DNA of 64,000 nucleotides from Virgibacillus_P tibetensis (GCF_036026595.1 NZ_JARZFX010000005.1:191393-255392), one strand, 5' to 3'; shown: positions 51,439 to 61,553, numbered from the stretch's first letter. The notes: generated from the sequence alone by a model not told the origin. Made by a program: numbers and translations.

Positions 51439-52005
51439 TCACTTTGATTGTAAAAGTTTATTGATTACCTGTGGATATAGTTCATGTTCTATCTTTTGGA
51501 TTCGCTTTTTTAACGTTTCTTCCGAATCTGTTGGAAAGATCTCCAATGGCTCCTGGGCAATAATTGGTCCTGTATCAATTCCTTCATCAACATAATGTAC
51601 TGTCACACCTGTACTCGACGCTCCTGCATGGTATGCTTGACCAATGGCATCTTTACCTGGAAATTCCGGTAGTAAAGATGGATGAATATTAATGATTCTA
51701 TTTGCAAAAGCCTGCAGTAAGGCTGGTCCAACAATGCGCATATAACCAGCAAGAAATATCCACGTTACATTCGCTTCCTGAAGCTTCTGAATCAGAAATT
51801 GCTCATAGTCAGCTTTTGATGGATAATCCTTTGGATCGAATACAATTGACGGAATACCAAAACGGGCGGCTTTCTCAACTGCGCCCGCTTCCGGCTTGTC
51901 ACAAACCAACAGCACAACATCACATGTCAGATCTTTCGTTTCTATAATCGCTTGAAAATTACTTCCTGTCCCGGATGCAAATACGGCTGCCTTTACAGTA
52001 CTCAT
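51439..52005 (-). CDS. purN: phosphoribosylglycinamide formyltransferase
   Basis: A 188-residue enzyme that formylates GAR with 10-formyl-tetrahydrofolate. VFASGTGSNFQAI binds phosphate; the catalytic Asn-His-Asp set is in INIHPSLLPEFPG and HYVDEGIDTGPII. Its ATG overlaps the purM stop (ATGA), so translation is coupled. Confidence 0.97.
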   Translation of the reverse strand: MSTVKAAVFASGTGSNFQAIIETKDLTCDVVLLVCDKPEAGAVEKAARFGIPSIVFDPKDYPSKADYEQFLIQKLQEANVTWIFLAGYMRIVGPALLQAFANRIINIHPSLLPEFPGKDAIGQAYHAGASSTGVTVHYVDEGIDTGPIIAQEPLEIFPTDSEETLKKRIQKIEHELYPQVINKLLQSK

Positions 52006-53021
52006 GCCTTAAATTGCACTCCTTCATCAGCAATCACGTTGCCAATAACAGTCGCTTCTTCTCCCGCTTCCAGCAGCTTACCCAGAACAACCTCAACATT
52101 CTGCTCTTCTACAACTAGTGCCATACCAATCCCCATGTTAAACACACCATACATGTCTTCATTTGAAATATTTCCTTTTTCCTGTAAAAAAGTAAAGACC
52201 TCAGGTGTATGCCATGTTGTTCGGTCAAGCTCAACCCCTAACCCACTTGGCAGCATGCGTGGAAAGTTTTCATAAAAACCGCCACCAGTAATATGTGAGA
52301 TACCTTTAATGGAATGCTCCTCAAGAACTGCAGCTACCGGTTTTGCATATATTTTCGTTGGAGTCAAGAGTGTTTCTCCCAGTGTCTGGGATAAACCTTC
52401 ATATGTTTGATTCAAATCAAGCTCAGCGATAATCTTACGCACGAGCGAATACCCATTCGAATGAATTCCACTTGAAGGGAGACCTATAATAGCATCTCCA
52501 GCTGTGATTGACTCGCCTGTAACGAGTTTTGACTTTTCGGCAATTCCTACCACAAACCCCGCCAGATCATAATCATTGTCCTCATACATCCCCGGCATTT
52601 CAGCAGTTTCACCACCGATTAGCGCCGCGCCTGCATCAACACAACCATTAGAAATCCCCTCAACAATTTGTTCAATCATTTTTGGTTCGTTTTTACCGCA
52701 TGCAATATAATCAAGGAAAAAAAGTGGTTGAGCGCCCTGTGCAACAATGTCATTTACACACATGGCAACCAAGTCAATTCCTACCGTGTCATGCTTTGCT
52801 GATTCAATGGCCAGTTTCAATTTCGTGCCGACACCATCTGTTCCTGAAACCAATACCGGTTCTTTGTAGTTAAAGGATGATAACTCAAACAATCCCGCAA
52901 AAGCCCCGATCCCACCTAATACTTCCGGTCGCGTTGTTTTTGCTATATGCTTCTTCATTCGTTCGACAGCTTCGTAGCCCTTTTCCACATCTACCCCAGC
53001 GTCCTTATATACATTAGCCAT
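52002..53021 (-). CDS. purM: phosphoribosylformylglycinamidine cyclo-ligase
   Basis: A 339-residue AIR synthetase. ATG 53021 follows AAAGGGTGG; a start seven codons upstream would place the site inside the frame. Signatures are VLVSGTDGVGTKLKLAIESA and GIDLVAMCVNDIVAQGAQPL, with GFVVGIAEK further on. It closes the imidazole ring with ATP. It lies 27 bp after purF and overlaps purN. Confidence 0.97.
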   Translation of the reverse strand: MANVYKDAGVDVEKGYEAVERMKKHIAKTTRPEVLGGIGAFAGLFELSSFNYKEPVLVSGTDGVGTKLKLAIESAKHDTVGIDLVAMCVNDIVAQGAQPLFFLDYIACGKNEPKMIEQIVEGISNGCVDAGAALIGGETAEMPGMYEDNDYDLAGFVVGIAEKSKLVTGESITAGDAIIGLPSSGIHSNGYSLVRKIIAELDLNQTYEGLSQTLGETLLTPTKIYAKPVAAVLEEHSIKGISHITGGGFYENFPRMLPSGLGVELDRTTWHTPEVFTFLQEKGNISNEDMYGVFNMGIGMALVVEEQNVEVVLGKLLEAGEEATVIGNVIADEGVQFKA

Positions 53022-53048
53022 GTCTGACCCACCCTTTAGCATAGTTTC

Positions 53049-54458
53049 TTAACACTTCGTATAAGAAATGCCTGTTTGACCGTCTTCCGTAACAGGATAA
53101 TTTCCTGTAAAGCATGCGTTGCATATTCCCTGATTTATTGTATTATCTTTAATAATTGCCTGCTCCAAGCCCTTGGCTGAAAGGTAAGCAATACTGTCAG
53201 CGCCAATAATTTCTGCAATTTCATCAATTGTATTATTGGCAGCAATCAACTCATCATTCGTTGACATATCTATCCCGTAATAACATGGATTTTCAATTGG
53301 CGGAGAGGCAATGCGGACATGCACCTCTTTGGCACCTGCTTCTTTCAGCAGACGAACTATTCTTCTGCTCGTTGTTCCTCTAACAATCGAGTCATCGATC
53401 ATAACAACCCGCTTTCCTTCCACAATACCGCGAACTGGCGAAAGCTTCATTTTAACACCCTGTTCACGCAGCTCTTGCGATGGTTGGATAAACGTTCTGC
53501 CTACGTAACGGTTTTTAATAATCCCCATTTCATAAGGCAAACCGCTCTCTTCTGCATAACCAATTGCCGCAGAAATACTGGAATCAGGAACACCGATCAC
53601 ACAATCTGCTTCCGCAGGCGCTTCTTTTGCAAGTTCTATGCCCATTCTTTTTCTGGAGGCGTGAACATTCACATAGTTTAAATCACTATCCGGTCTGGAC
53701 AAATAAACATATTCCATCGCACACATTCTTCGTTGTTCTCGTAAAGCAAATCGAGTAGACTCGATTCCTTTATCACTGATCGTTACTAATTCTCCAGGAA
53801 GAACTTCACGTTCGAACTTTGCTCCAACAATATCAAATGCACATGTTTCGGATGCTACCACATAGGCATCTCCTATTTTACCGATGGAAAGGGGACGAAT
53901 ACCACGTGGATCAAGTGCAACGTACATTTTGTCTTCTTTTAAAATCACATAAGCATAGGCTCCAATTACCTCCTGCAGCGCATCAGAGATGGACTCCTCG
54001 GAGGTCTCTTTGCCACTTCGTCTGATCAGATGGGCGAGAACCTCTGTATCGGAAGATGTTTGTAAAATACTACCTTCTGCTTCCAGCTCACCACGAAGCT
54101 TGTAGGCATTCATAATATTTCCGTTATGCGCAAGAGCCATGCTCCCGGATTGCGAACGGAATAACAATGGCTGAACATTATCAATACCACCGTCTCCCTG
54201 TGTTCCATAGCGAACATGACCAATAGCTGCATGGCCGGAAAGATCTGAAAAACGTGCTCGTTTAAACACATCATTTACTAGCCCTAAACCTTTATGGACC
54301 TTTAAAGAAGAACCATCACTAACAACGACTCCGGCACCTTCCTGCCCACGATGCTGGAGTGCATGCAGTCCATAATACGTTATCTCAGCTGCCTTCTCAT
54401 GACCCCAAATACCGAACACGCCACATTCTTCGTTTATGCCTTTGATTTCAGCAAGCAT
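53049..54458 (-). CDS. purF: amidophosphoribosyltransferase
   Basis: A 469-residue first and committed enzyme of the pathway: PRPP plus glutamine to phosphoribosylamine. ATG 54458 follows AAAGGAG and gives the propeptide MLAEIKGINEE before Cys12, which must be exposed by cleavage to act as nucleophile (CGVFGIWGHEKA). The PRPP loop is RVVMIDDSIVRGTTSRRIVR. The oxygen-sensitive Fe-S type of B. subtilis is expected (GICNACFTGNYP near the end). The start lies within the last codons of purL. Confidence 0.97.
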   Translation of the reverse strand: MLAEIKGINEECGVFGIWGHEKAAEITYYGLHALQHRGQEGAGVVVSDGSSLKVHKGLGLVNDVFKRARFSDLSGHAAIGHVRYGTQGDGGIDNVQPLLFRSQSGSMALAHNGNIMNAYKLRGELEAEGSILQTSSDTEVLAHLIRRSGKETSEESISDALQEVIGAYAYVILKEDKMYVALDPRGIRPLSIGKIGDAYVVASETCAFDIVGAKFEREVLPGELVTISDKGIESTRFALREQRRMCAMEYVYLSRPDSDLNYVNVHASRKRMGIELAKEAPAEADCVIGVPDSSISAAIGYAEESGLPYEMGIIKNRYVGRTFIQPSQELREQGVKMKLSPVRGIVEGKRVVMIDDSIVRGTTSRRIVRLLKEAGAKEVHVRIASPPIENPCYYGIDMSTNDELIAANNTIDEIAEIIGADSIAYLSAKGLEQAIIKDNTINQGICNACFTGNYPVTEDGQTGISYTKC

Positions 54459-56662
54459 GGTATAGCTCCTTTCCATAATTCTCTTAGTTGAGCTGCATCT
54501 TCTTGAATGACGTTCTCGTTATTGATAGTAACTGTCACCTGATTATCTTCTGTGACCACACCAATTTTCTTTGCATCTTCCATAGTCTTTTCAAAATGCT
54601 CTTTATTATAAGGTTTCACTGTGACTAAAAATCTTGATTGGGACTCACTGAACAATACAGTAGTAGCATCTCCATCAATCGAGCTATCCACTCCCAATCC
54701 CTTTTCATTGAACACACTTTCTGCTAGTGCAACAGCCAAGCCGCCTTCTGCGAGATCATGTGCCGATTCAACCATTCCTTGCTGAATCAATTCAAGAAGC
54801 TGTTTCTGTCTTTTTGCCTCCACGTTCAAATCAATAACAGGAGCCTTACCACGATAAGATCCTTCCAGTATGTTCTGCAATTCGCTTCCACCAAACTCTG
54901 CCTGTGTCTCACCGATTAAATAAATGATGTCACCTGCCTCTTGAAAATGACTAGGTGTAATATGTTCCAATGATTCATGTAAGCCAACCATTCCAACAAT
55001 TGGTGTCGGGAAAATAGCTTTTCCTTTTGATTGGTTATATAATGATACGTTTCCACTAATAACCGGTGTTCCCAGAGCAGTGCAAGCTGCACTCATGCCT
55101 TCCACACTCTTCTCCATTTGCCAGAAAACTTCCGGATTTGTCGGGTTACCAAAGTTCAGACCATCCGTTAAGCCTAGCGGGCGAGCCCCTGAACAAACAA
55201 TATTGCGAGCCGCTTCTGCGACAGCGATTTTCCCACCTGTTTCGGGATCTAAATAAATATAGCGGGAATTACAATCTGTCGTAATTGCCAGTGCTTTATC
55301 GGAACCCTTAATACGGACCACGGCAGCATCTGAGCCTGGTGCTACAACCGTATTTGTCTGTACCATGGAATCATATTGATCATAAACCCATTCTTTACTT
55401 GCAATGGTTGGCTGCTGAAGAAGTTTTTTTAACATCTCCGCAGGATCGTTTATCTGTGGAATAGTAGTCTCCATTTGCTGAAATTCTTTATAATAAGCAG
55501 CTTCCTTTGATGGCATATGATAGACTGGTGCTTCTTCAGCCAAGGCGTCTACAGGAATATTTGCCTCTACTCTGCCATGCTGCTTGATGCGGAATACCTT
55601 TTCTTCGATTACTTCACCTACAGTAACTGCCTGTAGTCCATACTTCTCAAATACATCAATGATTTCCTGTTCGCGTCCTTTTTTCACAACGAGCAGCATA
55701 CGCTCCTGTGATTCAGATAGCATTAGCTCATAAGCATTCATGTTCTGTTCACGCTGTGGAACAAGATCCAGGTTCATTTCCATTCCAGTGCCTGCTTTGC
55801 TAGCCATTTCACTTGCTGAGGAGGTAAGGCCTGCTGCCCCCATATCCTGCATGCCTACTAAGGCATCTGAATGAATAACTTCCAAACAAGCTTCGATTAG
55901 AAGTTTTTCCATGAATGGGTCACCTACCTGAACTGCCGGACGGTCCTTATCGGAATCCTCTGCCAGGTCATCAGATGCAAATGTTGCCCCATGAATCCCG
56001 TCGCGCCCTGTTGGTGCGCCCGCATAAATAACCGTATTCCCGATACCGGATGCGATTCCTTTTTGTATTTCATCATGGTTAATTAATCCAACACACATCG
56101 CGTTAACTAGTGGATTATCTTCGTAGCTTTCATCGAACTGTACTTCGCCACCAACTGTTGGGACACCTACACAGTTTCCATAACCAGCAATTCCGTTCAC
56201 AACCTCTGTGAAAAGGTACTTCACACGATCCGTCGTTAGGTTGCCGAATCTTAATGAATTCATTAGCGCAATTGGACGAGCCCCCATGGAAAATACATCA
56301 CGGATAATGCCGCCAACTCCTGTAGCTGCACCTTGATATGGCTCAACTGCCGAGGGATGATTATGACTTTCAATTTTAAAAACGACTGCCTGATTATCAC
56401 CAATATCAATAATTCCAGCACCCTCACCTGGTCCTTGAAGAACATGAGGTGCTTTTGTAGGAAATTTCCCAAGCAAAGGTTTTGATGTCTTATAACTGCA
56501 GTGCTCTGACCACATAACGGAGAAGATTCCGGTCTCAGTAAAGTTCGGACGGCGTTTCATAATATCTTTCACCATATTGTATTCCGGATCACTTAGCCCC
56601 ATATCTTTATACAGCTTTTCGTTCTCAACCTGCTCTGGTGTAATATCATGTGTTTGCAACAT
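54434..56662 (-). CDS. purL: FGAM synthase large subunit, small form
   Basis: A 742-residue enzyme, the length of the Bacillus form that needs separate PurS and PurQ. ATG 56662 follows TTGGAGGG; the 26 codons upstream in frame overlap purQ and lack a site. FSVMWSEHCSYKTSKPLLGK, HNHPSAVEPYQGAATGVGGI and GALVGMQDMGAAGLTSS-like segments (here DALVGMQDMGAAGLTSSASE) are diagnostic. It uses ATP to convert FGAR to FGAM with ammonia from PurQ. Confidence 0.97.
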   Translation of the reverse strand: MLQTHDITPEQVENEKLYKDMGLSDPEYNMVKDIMKRRPNFTETGIFSVMWSEHCSYKTSKPLLGKFPTKAPHVLQGPGEGAGIIDIGDNQAVVFKIESHNHPSAVEPYQGAATGVGGIIRDVFSMGARPIALMNSLRFGNLTTDRVKYLFTEVVNGIAGYGNCVGVPTVGGEVQFDESYEDNPLVNAMCVGLINHDEIQKGIASGIGNTVIYAGAPTGRDGIHGATFASDDLAEDSDKDRPAVQVGDPFMEKLLIEACLEVIHSDALVGMQDMGAAGLTSSASEMASKAGTGMEMNLDLVPQREQNMNAYELMLSESQERMLLVVKKGREQEIIDVFEKYGLQAVTVGEVIEEKVFRIKQHGRVEANIPVDALAEEAPVYHMPSKEAAYYKEFQQMETTIPQINDPAEMLKKLLQQPTIASKEWVYDQYDSMVQTNTVVAPGSDAAVVRIKGSDKALAITTDCNSRYIYLDPETGGKIAVAEAARNIVCSGARPLGLTDGLNFGNPTNPEVFWQMEKSVEGMSAACTALGTPVISGNVSLYNQSKGKAIFPTPIVGMVGLHESLEHITPSHFQEAGDIIYLIGETQAEFGGSELQNILEGSYRGKAPVIDLNVEAKRQKQLLELIQQGMVESAHDLAEGGLAVALAESVFNEKGLGVDSSIDGDATTVLFSESQSRFLVTVKPYNKEHFEKTMEDAKKIGVVTEDNQVTVTINNENVIQEDAAQLRELWKGAIPCLLKSKA

Positions 56663-57329
56663 AGGATTCCCTCCAATTTTTAACGATGGACTGAAATAAT
56701 TTAAGGCCATCATCACTTCCAAGCAATTGTTCCACCGCACGTTCCGGGTGTGGCATCATGCCAAGTACGTTTCCTTCTTTGTTGATGATTCCTGCAATAT
56801 CTGCTACAGATCCATTTGGATTATTTTGATAGGTTAAAACGATTTGATTATTCGCTTTCAGATCAGCTAAAGTTGCTTCATCACAGAAATAATTTCCTTC
56901 TCCATGAGCAATCGGGAAACGAATAACTTCTCCTTCTTCATAGCCGGATGTAAATAAGGTCCGATTGTTTTCAACAACAAGTGGCTCCTGGTGACACATA
57001 AATGAAAGATTCTTATTTCGAAGCATTGCACCAGGTAATAGCCCAGCCTCAAGCAGAATCTGGAAACCATTACATACTCCTAATACTGGTTTTCCAAGTG
57101 CAGCATGTTCCTTAATTTGTTTCATCACATCAGATGTAGAGGCAACCGCGCCTGAACGCAAGTAATCACCATAAGAAAATCCGCCCGGTAATAGTATCCC
57201 ATCATAATTCTTCAAATTACTATTTTCATACCAGACTAAATCAGCTTCGGCCTGCAGAATTTCCTTGGCAGCATGATACATATCTCGGTCACAATTAGAC
57301 CCCGGAAAGACAACTACAGCAAATTTCAT
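56646..57329 (-). CDS. purQ: FGAM synthase glutaminase subunit
   Basis: A 227-residue class I glutamine amidotransferase. The nucleophile is in PVLGVCNGFQILLEAGLLPG, with the catalytic His/Glu in MMPHPERAVEQ. It passes ammonia to PurL. The start overlaps the purS stop (ATGA), and its 3' end overlaps purL by 17 bp, giving tight coupling. Confidence 0.97.
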   Translation of the reverse strand: MKFAVVVFPGSNCDRDMYHAAKEILQAEADLVWYENSNLKNYDGILLPGGFSYGDYLRSGAVASTSDVMKQIKEHAALGKPVLGVCNGFQILLEAGLLPGAMLRNKNLSFMCHQEPLVVENNRTLFTSGYEEGEVIRFPIAHGEGNYFCDEATLADLKANNQIVLTYQNNPNGSVADIAGIINKEGNVLGMMPHPERAVEQLLGSDDGLKLFQSIVKNWRESYVANT

Positions 57330-57577
57330 GACCGAACAGCCTCCTCCACAGTGTAGCGATAATCTTCAATTACCGGGTTAGCCAGTAATTTATCGCACAT
57401 TTCCTTAATACGTGCTTCTAAATCCGGCCCTTCCTCCACTTGCAATTCAATTGATTTCCCAACACGTGCTTCCTGAATTTCCTTGTACCCCAAAGAATTC
57501 AATGACTCTTGTATTGCCTTACCTTGTGGGTCTAAAACACTTGGCTTTAACGTAATATTAACTGTTACCTTTTTCAT
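57326..57577 (-). CDS. purS: FGAM synthase subunit PurS
   Basis: An 83-residue small subunit that links PurQ to PurL. KVTVNITLKPSVLDPQGKAI then QESLNSLGYKEIQEARVGKS matches the family throughout. The start overlaps the purC stop and the stop overlaps purQ. Confidence 0.97.
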   Translation of the reverse strand: MKKVTVNITLKPSVLDPQGKAIQESLNSLGYKEIQEARVGKSIELQVEEGPDLEARIKEMCDKLLANPVIEDYRYTVEEAVRS

Positions 57578-58287
57578 GATATTGCCTCCAGTCGTTTTAA
57601 AATCTCTTCGTATCCTTCAATTAAATCTCCTGTGCCCTGACGAAAAACATCCTTATCAAGTTTTTCATGTGTCGTTATATCCCATAACCTGCATGTGTCT
57701 GGTGACACCTCGTCAGCCAATACGATACAATCACTGGCCAAACGTCCAAACTCTAATTTGAAATCCACTAATTTTACATTAATTGCTGCAAACAAATCGC
57801 TTAATTGTTTGTTTATTTCCAAGGCTTTCTCTTTAATTTCCTGCAGTTCTGACGGCGTTACGCTGCTTAGCAGCAGTGCGTGCTGATCATTTATCAGCGG
57901 GTCACCCAGTTCATCATCCTTGTAGAATAATTCAACTATAGGCGGATTGAACACTGTCTTCTCTTCGATACCCAATCTTTTTGTTAAATTACCAGTTGCC
58001 AAATTTCTTACAACAACTTCAATTGGAATAATTTCCGTTTGGTGAACAAGCTGCTCTGTCTCACTTAGGCGTTCTATAAAATGTGTTTCTATGCCCTTTT
58101 CATGAAGTCTCGGAAAAATAAGTGCTGATATCTCGTTGTTTAACCGGCCTTTTCCTGCGAAGGTTTCTTTCTTTTCTCCATTAAATGCTGTTGCATCATT
58201 TTTGTAATCCAGGATCAATTGGCCTGGTTTATCTTTCGCCTGATACACCTTTTTAGCTTTTCCTTCATATAAAAGAGCTTCCTTCAC
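57574..58287 (-). CDS. purC: SAICAR synthase
   Basis: A 237-residue enzyme joining CAIR with aspartate. LLYEGKAKKVYQAKDKPGQL at the start, KDDELGDPLINDQHA in the middle, and IVLADEVSPDTCRLWD are diagnostic. It starts at GTG 58287 behind TGGGGGT, 1 bp after purB ends, and overlaps purS. Confidence 0.97.
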   Translation of the reverse strand: MKEALLYEGKAKKVYQAKDKPGQLILDYKNDATAFNGEKKETFAGKGRLNNEISALIFPRLHEKGIETHFIERLSETEQLVHQTEIIPIEVVVRNLATGNLTKRLGIEEKTVFNPPIVELFYKDDELGDPLINDQHALLLSSVTPSELQEIKEKALEINKQLSDLFAAINVKLVDFKLEFGRLASDCIVLADEVSPDTCRLWDITTHEKLDKDVFRQGTGDLIEGYEEILKRLEAIS

Positions 58288-58288
58288 A

Positions 58289-59593
58289 TTACTTACCCCC
58301 AGTTAACCCAATTCGGTTGAAAATAAAGTCCACGTTTTTCAAATGGTGTGTATAATCAAAGCAATCGTTTATTTCATTCTGAGATAATTTTGACGTAATC
58401 TGTTCATCCGTTTCTACAAGCTTCTTAAACGATGTCGCGGTTTCCCATGCATGCATTGCTTTTGGCTGAACAATATCATAAGCTGCTTCTCGTGCCATTC
58501 CTTTGTCGATCAATGTCAGCAATACCCGCTGAGAAAATATCACGCCATACGTTCTATCAATATTCCGTTTCATATTGTCTGGAAAAACGGTGAGATTTTT
58601 TACGATCGTTGAGAAACGATTCAGCATGTAATTAAGCGCAATCGTTGCATCTGGTAATATTACTCGTTCAGCTGATGAATGGGAGATATCACGCTCATGC
58701 CAAAGCGAGACGTTTTCATATGCGGTCATCATATATCCACGGATAACACGAGCCATCCCAGTCATGTTTTCTGAACCAATTGGATTACGCTTATGTGGCA
58801 TTGCTGAAGATCCTTTCTGACCTTTTGCAAAGAATTCTTCTACTTCGCGTGTTTCCGTTTTTTGTAACCCGCGAATTTCCGTAGCAAACTTTTCGATAGA
58901 TGTTGCAATTAAGGCGAGTGCCGAAACGTATGCCGCATGGCGGTCACGCTGCAATGTCTGGGTAGAAACAGGTGCAGGTGCCAGTCCCAGACTTTGGCAA
59001 ACATGTTGTTCCACAAAAGGATCAATGTTTGCATAGGTTCCCACAGCCCCTGAAAGCTTCCCGAATTCCACGTCATTCGCTGCTGCATTGAATCGTTCAA
59101 GATTTCTTTTCATTTCTTCATACCAAAGCGCGAGCTTCAACCCAAATGTAGTTGGCTCCGCATGAACCCCGTGCGTCCGACCCATCATTACCGTGTGCTG
59201 ATGTTCGATTGCCTTGTTTTTTAAAATTTCAATGAACGCTATGACATCTTTTCGGATAATATCATTGGCTTGTTTTATTAAATAGGAGAGCGCAGTATCG
59301 ACCACATCTGTTGAAGTTAATCCATAATGAACCCATTTGCGCTCCTCACCAAGCGTCTCTGATACCGCACGCGTAAATGCAACAACATCATGCCTTGTTT
59401 CTTGTTCTATTTCATAAATCCTATCCATATCAAAGGATGCATTTTCTCGTAGTTCCTTTACATCTTCAGCCGGAATAGCCCCTAGCTCGCTCCATGCTTC
59501 ACATGCTAAAATTTCCACTTCAAGCCATGCTTTAAATTTATTCTCTTCCGTCCAAATTGATCCCATTTCTTCTCTGGTGTAGCGTTCTATCAT
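58289..59593 (-). CDS. purB: adenylosuccinate lyase
   Basis: A 434-residue lyase used twice: SAICAR to AICAR, and adenylosuccinate to AMP. The signature loop is KGSSAMPHKRNPIGSENMTG; other segments are GLTSTDVVDTALSY and MGRTHGVHAEPTTFG. A strong site (GAGGAGG) precedes ATG, which overlaps the purK stop. Confidence 0.97.
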   Translation of the reverse strand: MIERYTREEMGSIWTEENKFKAWLEVEILACEAWSELGAIPAEDVKELRENASFDMDRIYEIEQETRHDVVAFTRAVSETLGEERKWVHYGLTSTDVVDTALSYLIKQANDIIRKDVIAFIEILKNKAIEHQHTVMMGRTHGVHAEPTTFGLKLALWYEEMKRNLERFNAAANDVEFGKLSGAVGTYANIDPFVEQHVCQSLGLAPAPVSTQTLQRDRHAAYVSALALIATSIEKFATEIRGLQKTETREVEEFFAKGQKGSSAMPHKRNPIGSENMTGMARVIRGYMMTAYENVSLWHERDISHSSAERVILPDATIALNYMLNRFSTIVKNLTVFPDNMKRNIDRTYGVIFSQRVLLTLIDKGMAREAAYDIVQPKAMHAWETATSFKKLVETDEQITSKLSQNEINDCFDYTHHLKNVDFIFNRIGLTGGK

Positions 59594-60723
59594 TGTTTGG
59601 CCTCCTCGAATACCTGGATCTGCTTATTAATTTCTTCCTGAGTTTCTGCTATAAACGTAATATGCCCCATTTTACGTTTAGCTTTCGCTTCTGCCTTTCC
59701 ATATAAATGTACGAAGCCTTCTGTTGTCCGTGGCAAGGCCTTGAGAACACCATCCATGTCTTCCCCCAGAACATTGACCATTGTGGCTGGTTGTAGAAGC
59801 TTAACCTCAGTAAGAGGTAATCCGCAAATTGCTCGTATATGCTGGCCAAACTGCGAAATAGTGCATGCTTCAATTGTATAATGCCCCGAATTATGTGGGC
59901 GTGGAGCCATTTCATTTAAGAAAATATTATTTCCTTGTACGAACAACTCAATTGTAAATGTTCCAACAACCTCTACCTTTTCAGCAAGAGCTCGAGCAGC
60001 ATTGTATGCTTTTTCCTGAACATCCTCACTAATTGCAGCCGGGACTGTTGTTTTGTATAAAATATGATCCTTATGCTCGTTTTCAGCAATTGGGAAAAAT
60101 GTAAGCTCACCAGATTGTGTACGTGTAAATACTACTGAAATTTCTTTTTCAAAAGCTATCCATTGTTCGATAATGCAGTGCTTGTTCTGATCAGCAAAAG
60201 CTATCGCTTCTTCTATATCATCTCGGGAGTTAAGTTTCACCTGTCCTTTACCGTCATATCCGCCGCGACATGTTTTAATGACTGCAGGAAAGCTGAAATT
60301 CTCTAATGCCTTTTTACATTCGGCACCGCTTGTAATGATAGTAAAAGGTGGTACTGGTAAATCCGCATCCTTCATCAATTGCTTTTCTTTTTCACGATTC
60401 TGCGTAATTTCCAAGGCTCTGGCTCCTTGAGGCAGCTTTCCTAGTTCTTCGATGTATGCAGCTGCTTCAAGGTCAATGTTTTCAAATTCGTAGGTGACAC
60501 AATCACTGATTTCGGTTAACTCCTTGATTGCACGGATATCATCATAGGCAGCAATAATTTGTTTATCCGCCACTTGAGCAGTCGGGCAATTTGGTGTTGG
60601 ATCAAGGACAGCCACGTTGTATCCCATATATTTAGCAGCAATCGTCATCATGCGACCCAGTTGACCGCCGCCGATAATTCCGATTGTTTGGGGTGGAAGG
60701 ATTGTCATATTATTTTTTTGCAA
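59590..60723 (-). CDS. purK: 5-(carboxyamino)imidazole ribonucleotide synthase
   Basis: A 377-residue ATP-grasp enzyme that makes N5-CAIR from AIR and bicarbonate. IGIIGGGQLGRMMTIAAKYM begins the fold; KTCRGGYDGKGQVKL and EMAPRPHNSGHYTIEAC follow. TTG 60723 with GAGGGA five bases upstream is the likely start, since ATG 60708 is too far from that site. It overlaps purE by 14 bp. Confidence 0.95.
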   Translation of the reverse strand: MQKNNMTILPPQTIGIIGGGQLGRMMTIAAKYMGYNVAVLDPTPNCPTAQVADKQIIAAYDDIRAIKELTEISDCVTYEFENIDLEAAAYIEELGKLPQGARALEITQNREKEKQLMKDADLPVPPFTIITSGAECKKALENFSFPAVIKTCRGGYDGKGQVKLNSRDDIEEAIAFADQNKHCIIEQWIAFEKEISVVFTRTQSGELTFFPIAENEHKDHILYKTTVPAAISEDVQEKAYNAARALAEKVEVVGTFTIELFVQGNNIFLNEMAPRPHNSGHYTIEACTISQFGQHIRAICGLPLTEVKLLQPATMVNVLGEDMDGVLKALPRTTEGFVHLYGKAEAKAKRKMGHITFIAETQEEINKQIQVFEEAKQ

Positions 60724-61201
60724 GATCTTCCCTCATTTCTTTAACCTTCGATTGCATTTCTTCCCGGTAAGTTACCAGCTTTGCTGCTGTATAATCATCG
60801 TACGTACCAATAATTTGCGCTGCCAGTATACCAGCGTTTGTTGCTCCTGCTTTTCCAATAGCTACGGTCGCCGTAGGTACACCGCCAGGCATTTGCACGA
60901 TAGATAGGAGTGAATCCAAACCGTTTAAAGCCTTACTTTGAACGGGTACACCAATGACAGGTAATGTGGTCTGTGAGGCAACCATCCCCGGGAGATGGGC
61001 TGCTCCTCCAGCTCCTGCAATAATTACTTTCAGCCCGCGTTCACGTGCTGTTCTTGCGTAAGTAAACATCTCATCCGGTGTCCGGTGTGCTGAAATAACA
61101 TCCTTTTCATATGCAACGCCAAGCTCATCCAGTGCATTGCAAGTATGCTGCATTGTGTCCCAGTCTGAAATACTCCCCATAATTACTCCAACGATAGCCA
61201 T
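60710..61201 (-). CDS. purE: N5-CAIR mutase
   Basis: A 163-residue enzyme that converts N5-CAIR to CAIR. GVIMGSISDWDTMQHTCNAL and VISAHRTPDEMFTYARTA are diagnostic, with AGAGGAAHLPGMVASQTTLP. First gene of the operon, behind GAGAGGG, 68 bp downstream of the second leader hairpin. Confidence 0.97.
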   Translation of the reverse strand: MAIVGVIMGSISDWDTMQHTCNALDELGVAYEKDVISAHRTPDEMFTYARTARERGLKVIIAGAGGAAHLPGMVASQTTLPVIGVPVQSKALNGLDSLLSIVQMPGGVPTATVAIGKAGATNAGILAAQIIGTYDDYTAAKLVTYREEMQSKVKEMREDLAKK

Positions 61202-61267
61202 CTTGAATCCCTCTCTCTAGTAGAATTTCATTACTATTTCACAGAGCGTTTGCGCTTTTTGTTCAAT

Positions 61268-61319
61268 TAAAAAAGTCTATTCTCCTCCCTCATATTATGA
61301 GAGAAGATGAATAGACTTA
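61268..61319 (-). terminator. second leader terminator before purE
   Basis: On the minus strand AAGTCTATTC and GAATAGACTT pair and continue TTTTAATT, with an inner stem (CTCTCAT/ATGAGGG). It lies between the riboswitch and purE and is the more distal of two leader hairpins. Confidence 0.8.
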
Positions 61320-61353
61320 TGCCTTGTAGACACAACCAGTTAACGATGAATGA

Positions 61354-61408
61354 ATAAGCAAGGAACAAAAAAACGTGACCTTGACGTTTGCAATGTTCCA
61401 TGCTTATT
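61354..61408 (-). terminator. first leader terminator, likely riboswitch expression platform
   Basis: A long stem, AATAAGCATGGAACA and its partner TGTTCCTTGCTTATT, encloses an inner hairpin AAACGT...ACGTTT followed by TTTT. The inner hairpin alone looks like an intrinsic terminator; the long outer stem may compete with it. It lies about 75 bases after the aptamer. Confidence 0.65.
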
Positions 61409-61481
61409 CCGCGAGTCACTGGAAGTCTTGCTGGGCAAAGTGCATTAAAACGGATCATTGTTCGTTCACAACGATTCATCC

Positions 61482-61553
61482 TCCCCCATAGTCCAGCTTT
61501 TACGGAGCTGGGTAGAAACTTCTGAGCCATATTCTCAGGAAATATATGAGGTG
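61482..61553 (-). ncRNA. guanine riboswitch (purine aptamer) of the pur operon
   Basis: On the minus strand CCTCATATAT, then GAATATGGCTCAG, GTTTCTACCCAGC, CGTAAAAGCTGG and ACTATGGGG match the conserved purine aptamer: P1 CCTCATA with TATGGGG, and P2, P3 and the loop sequences. The key base in GACTATG is C, which pairs with guanine (U would mean adenine). Binding of guanine or hypoxanthine should promote termination downstream and lower pur expression. Confidence 0.93.
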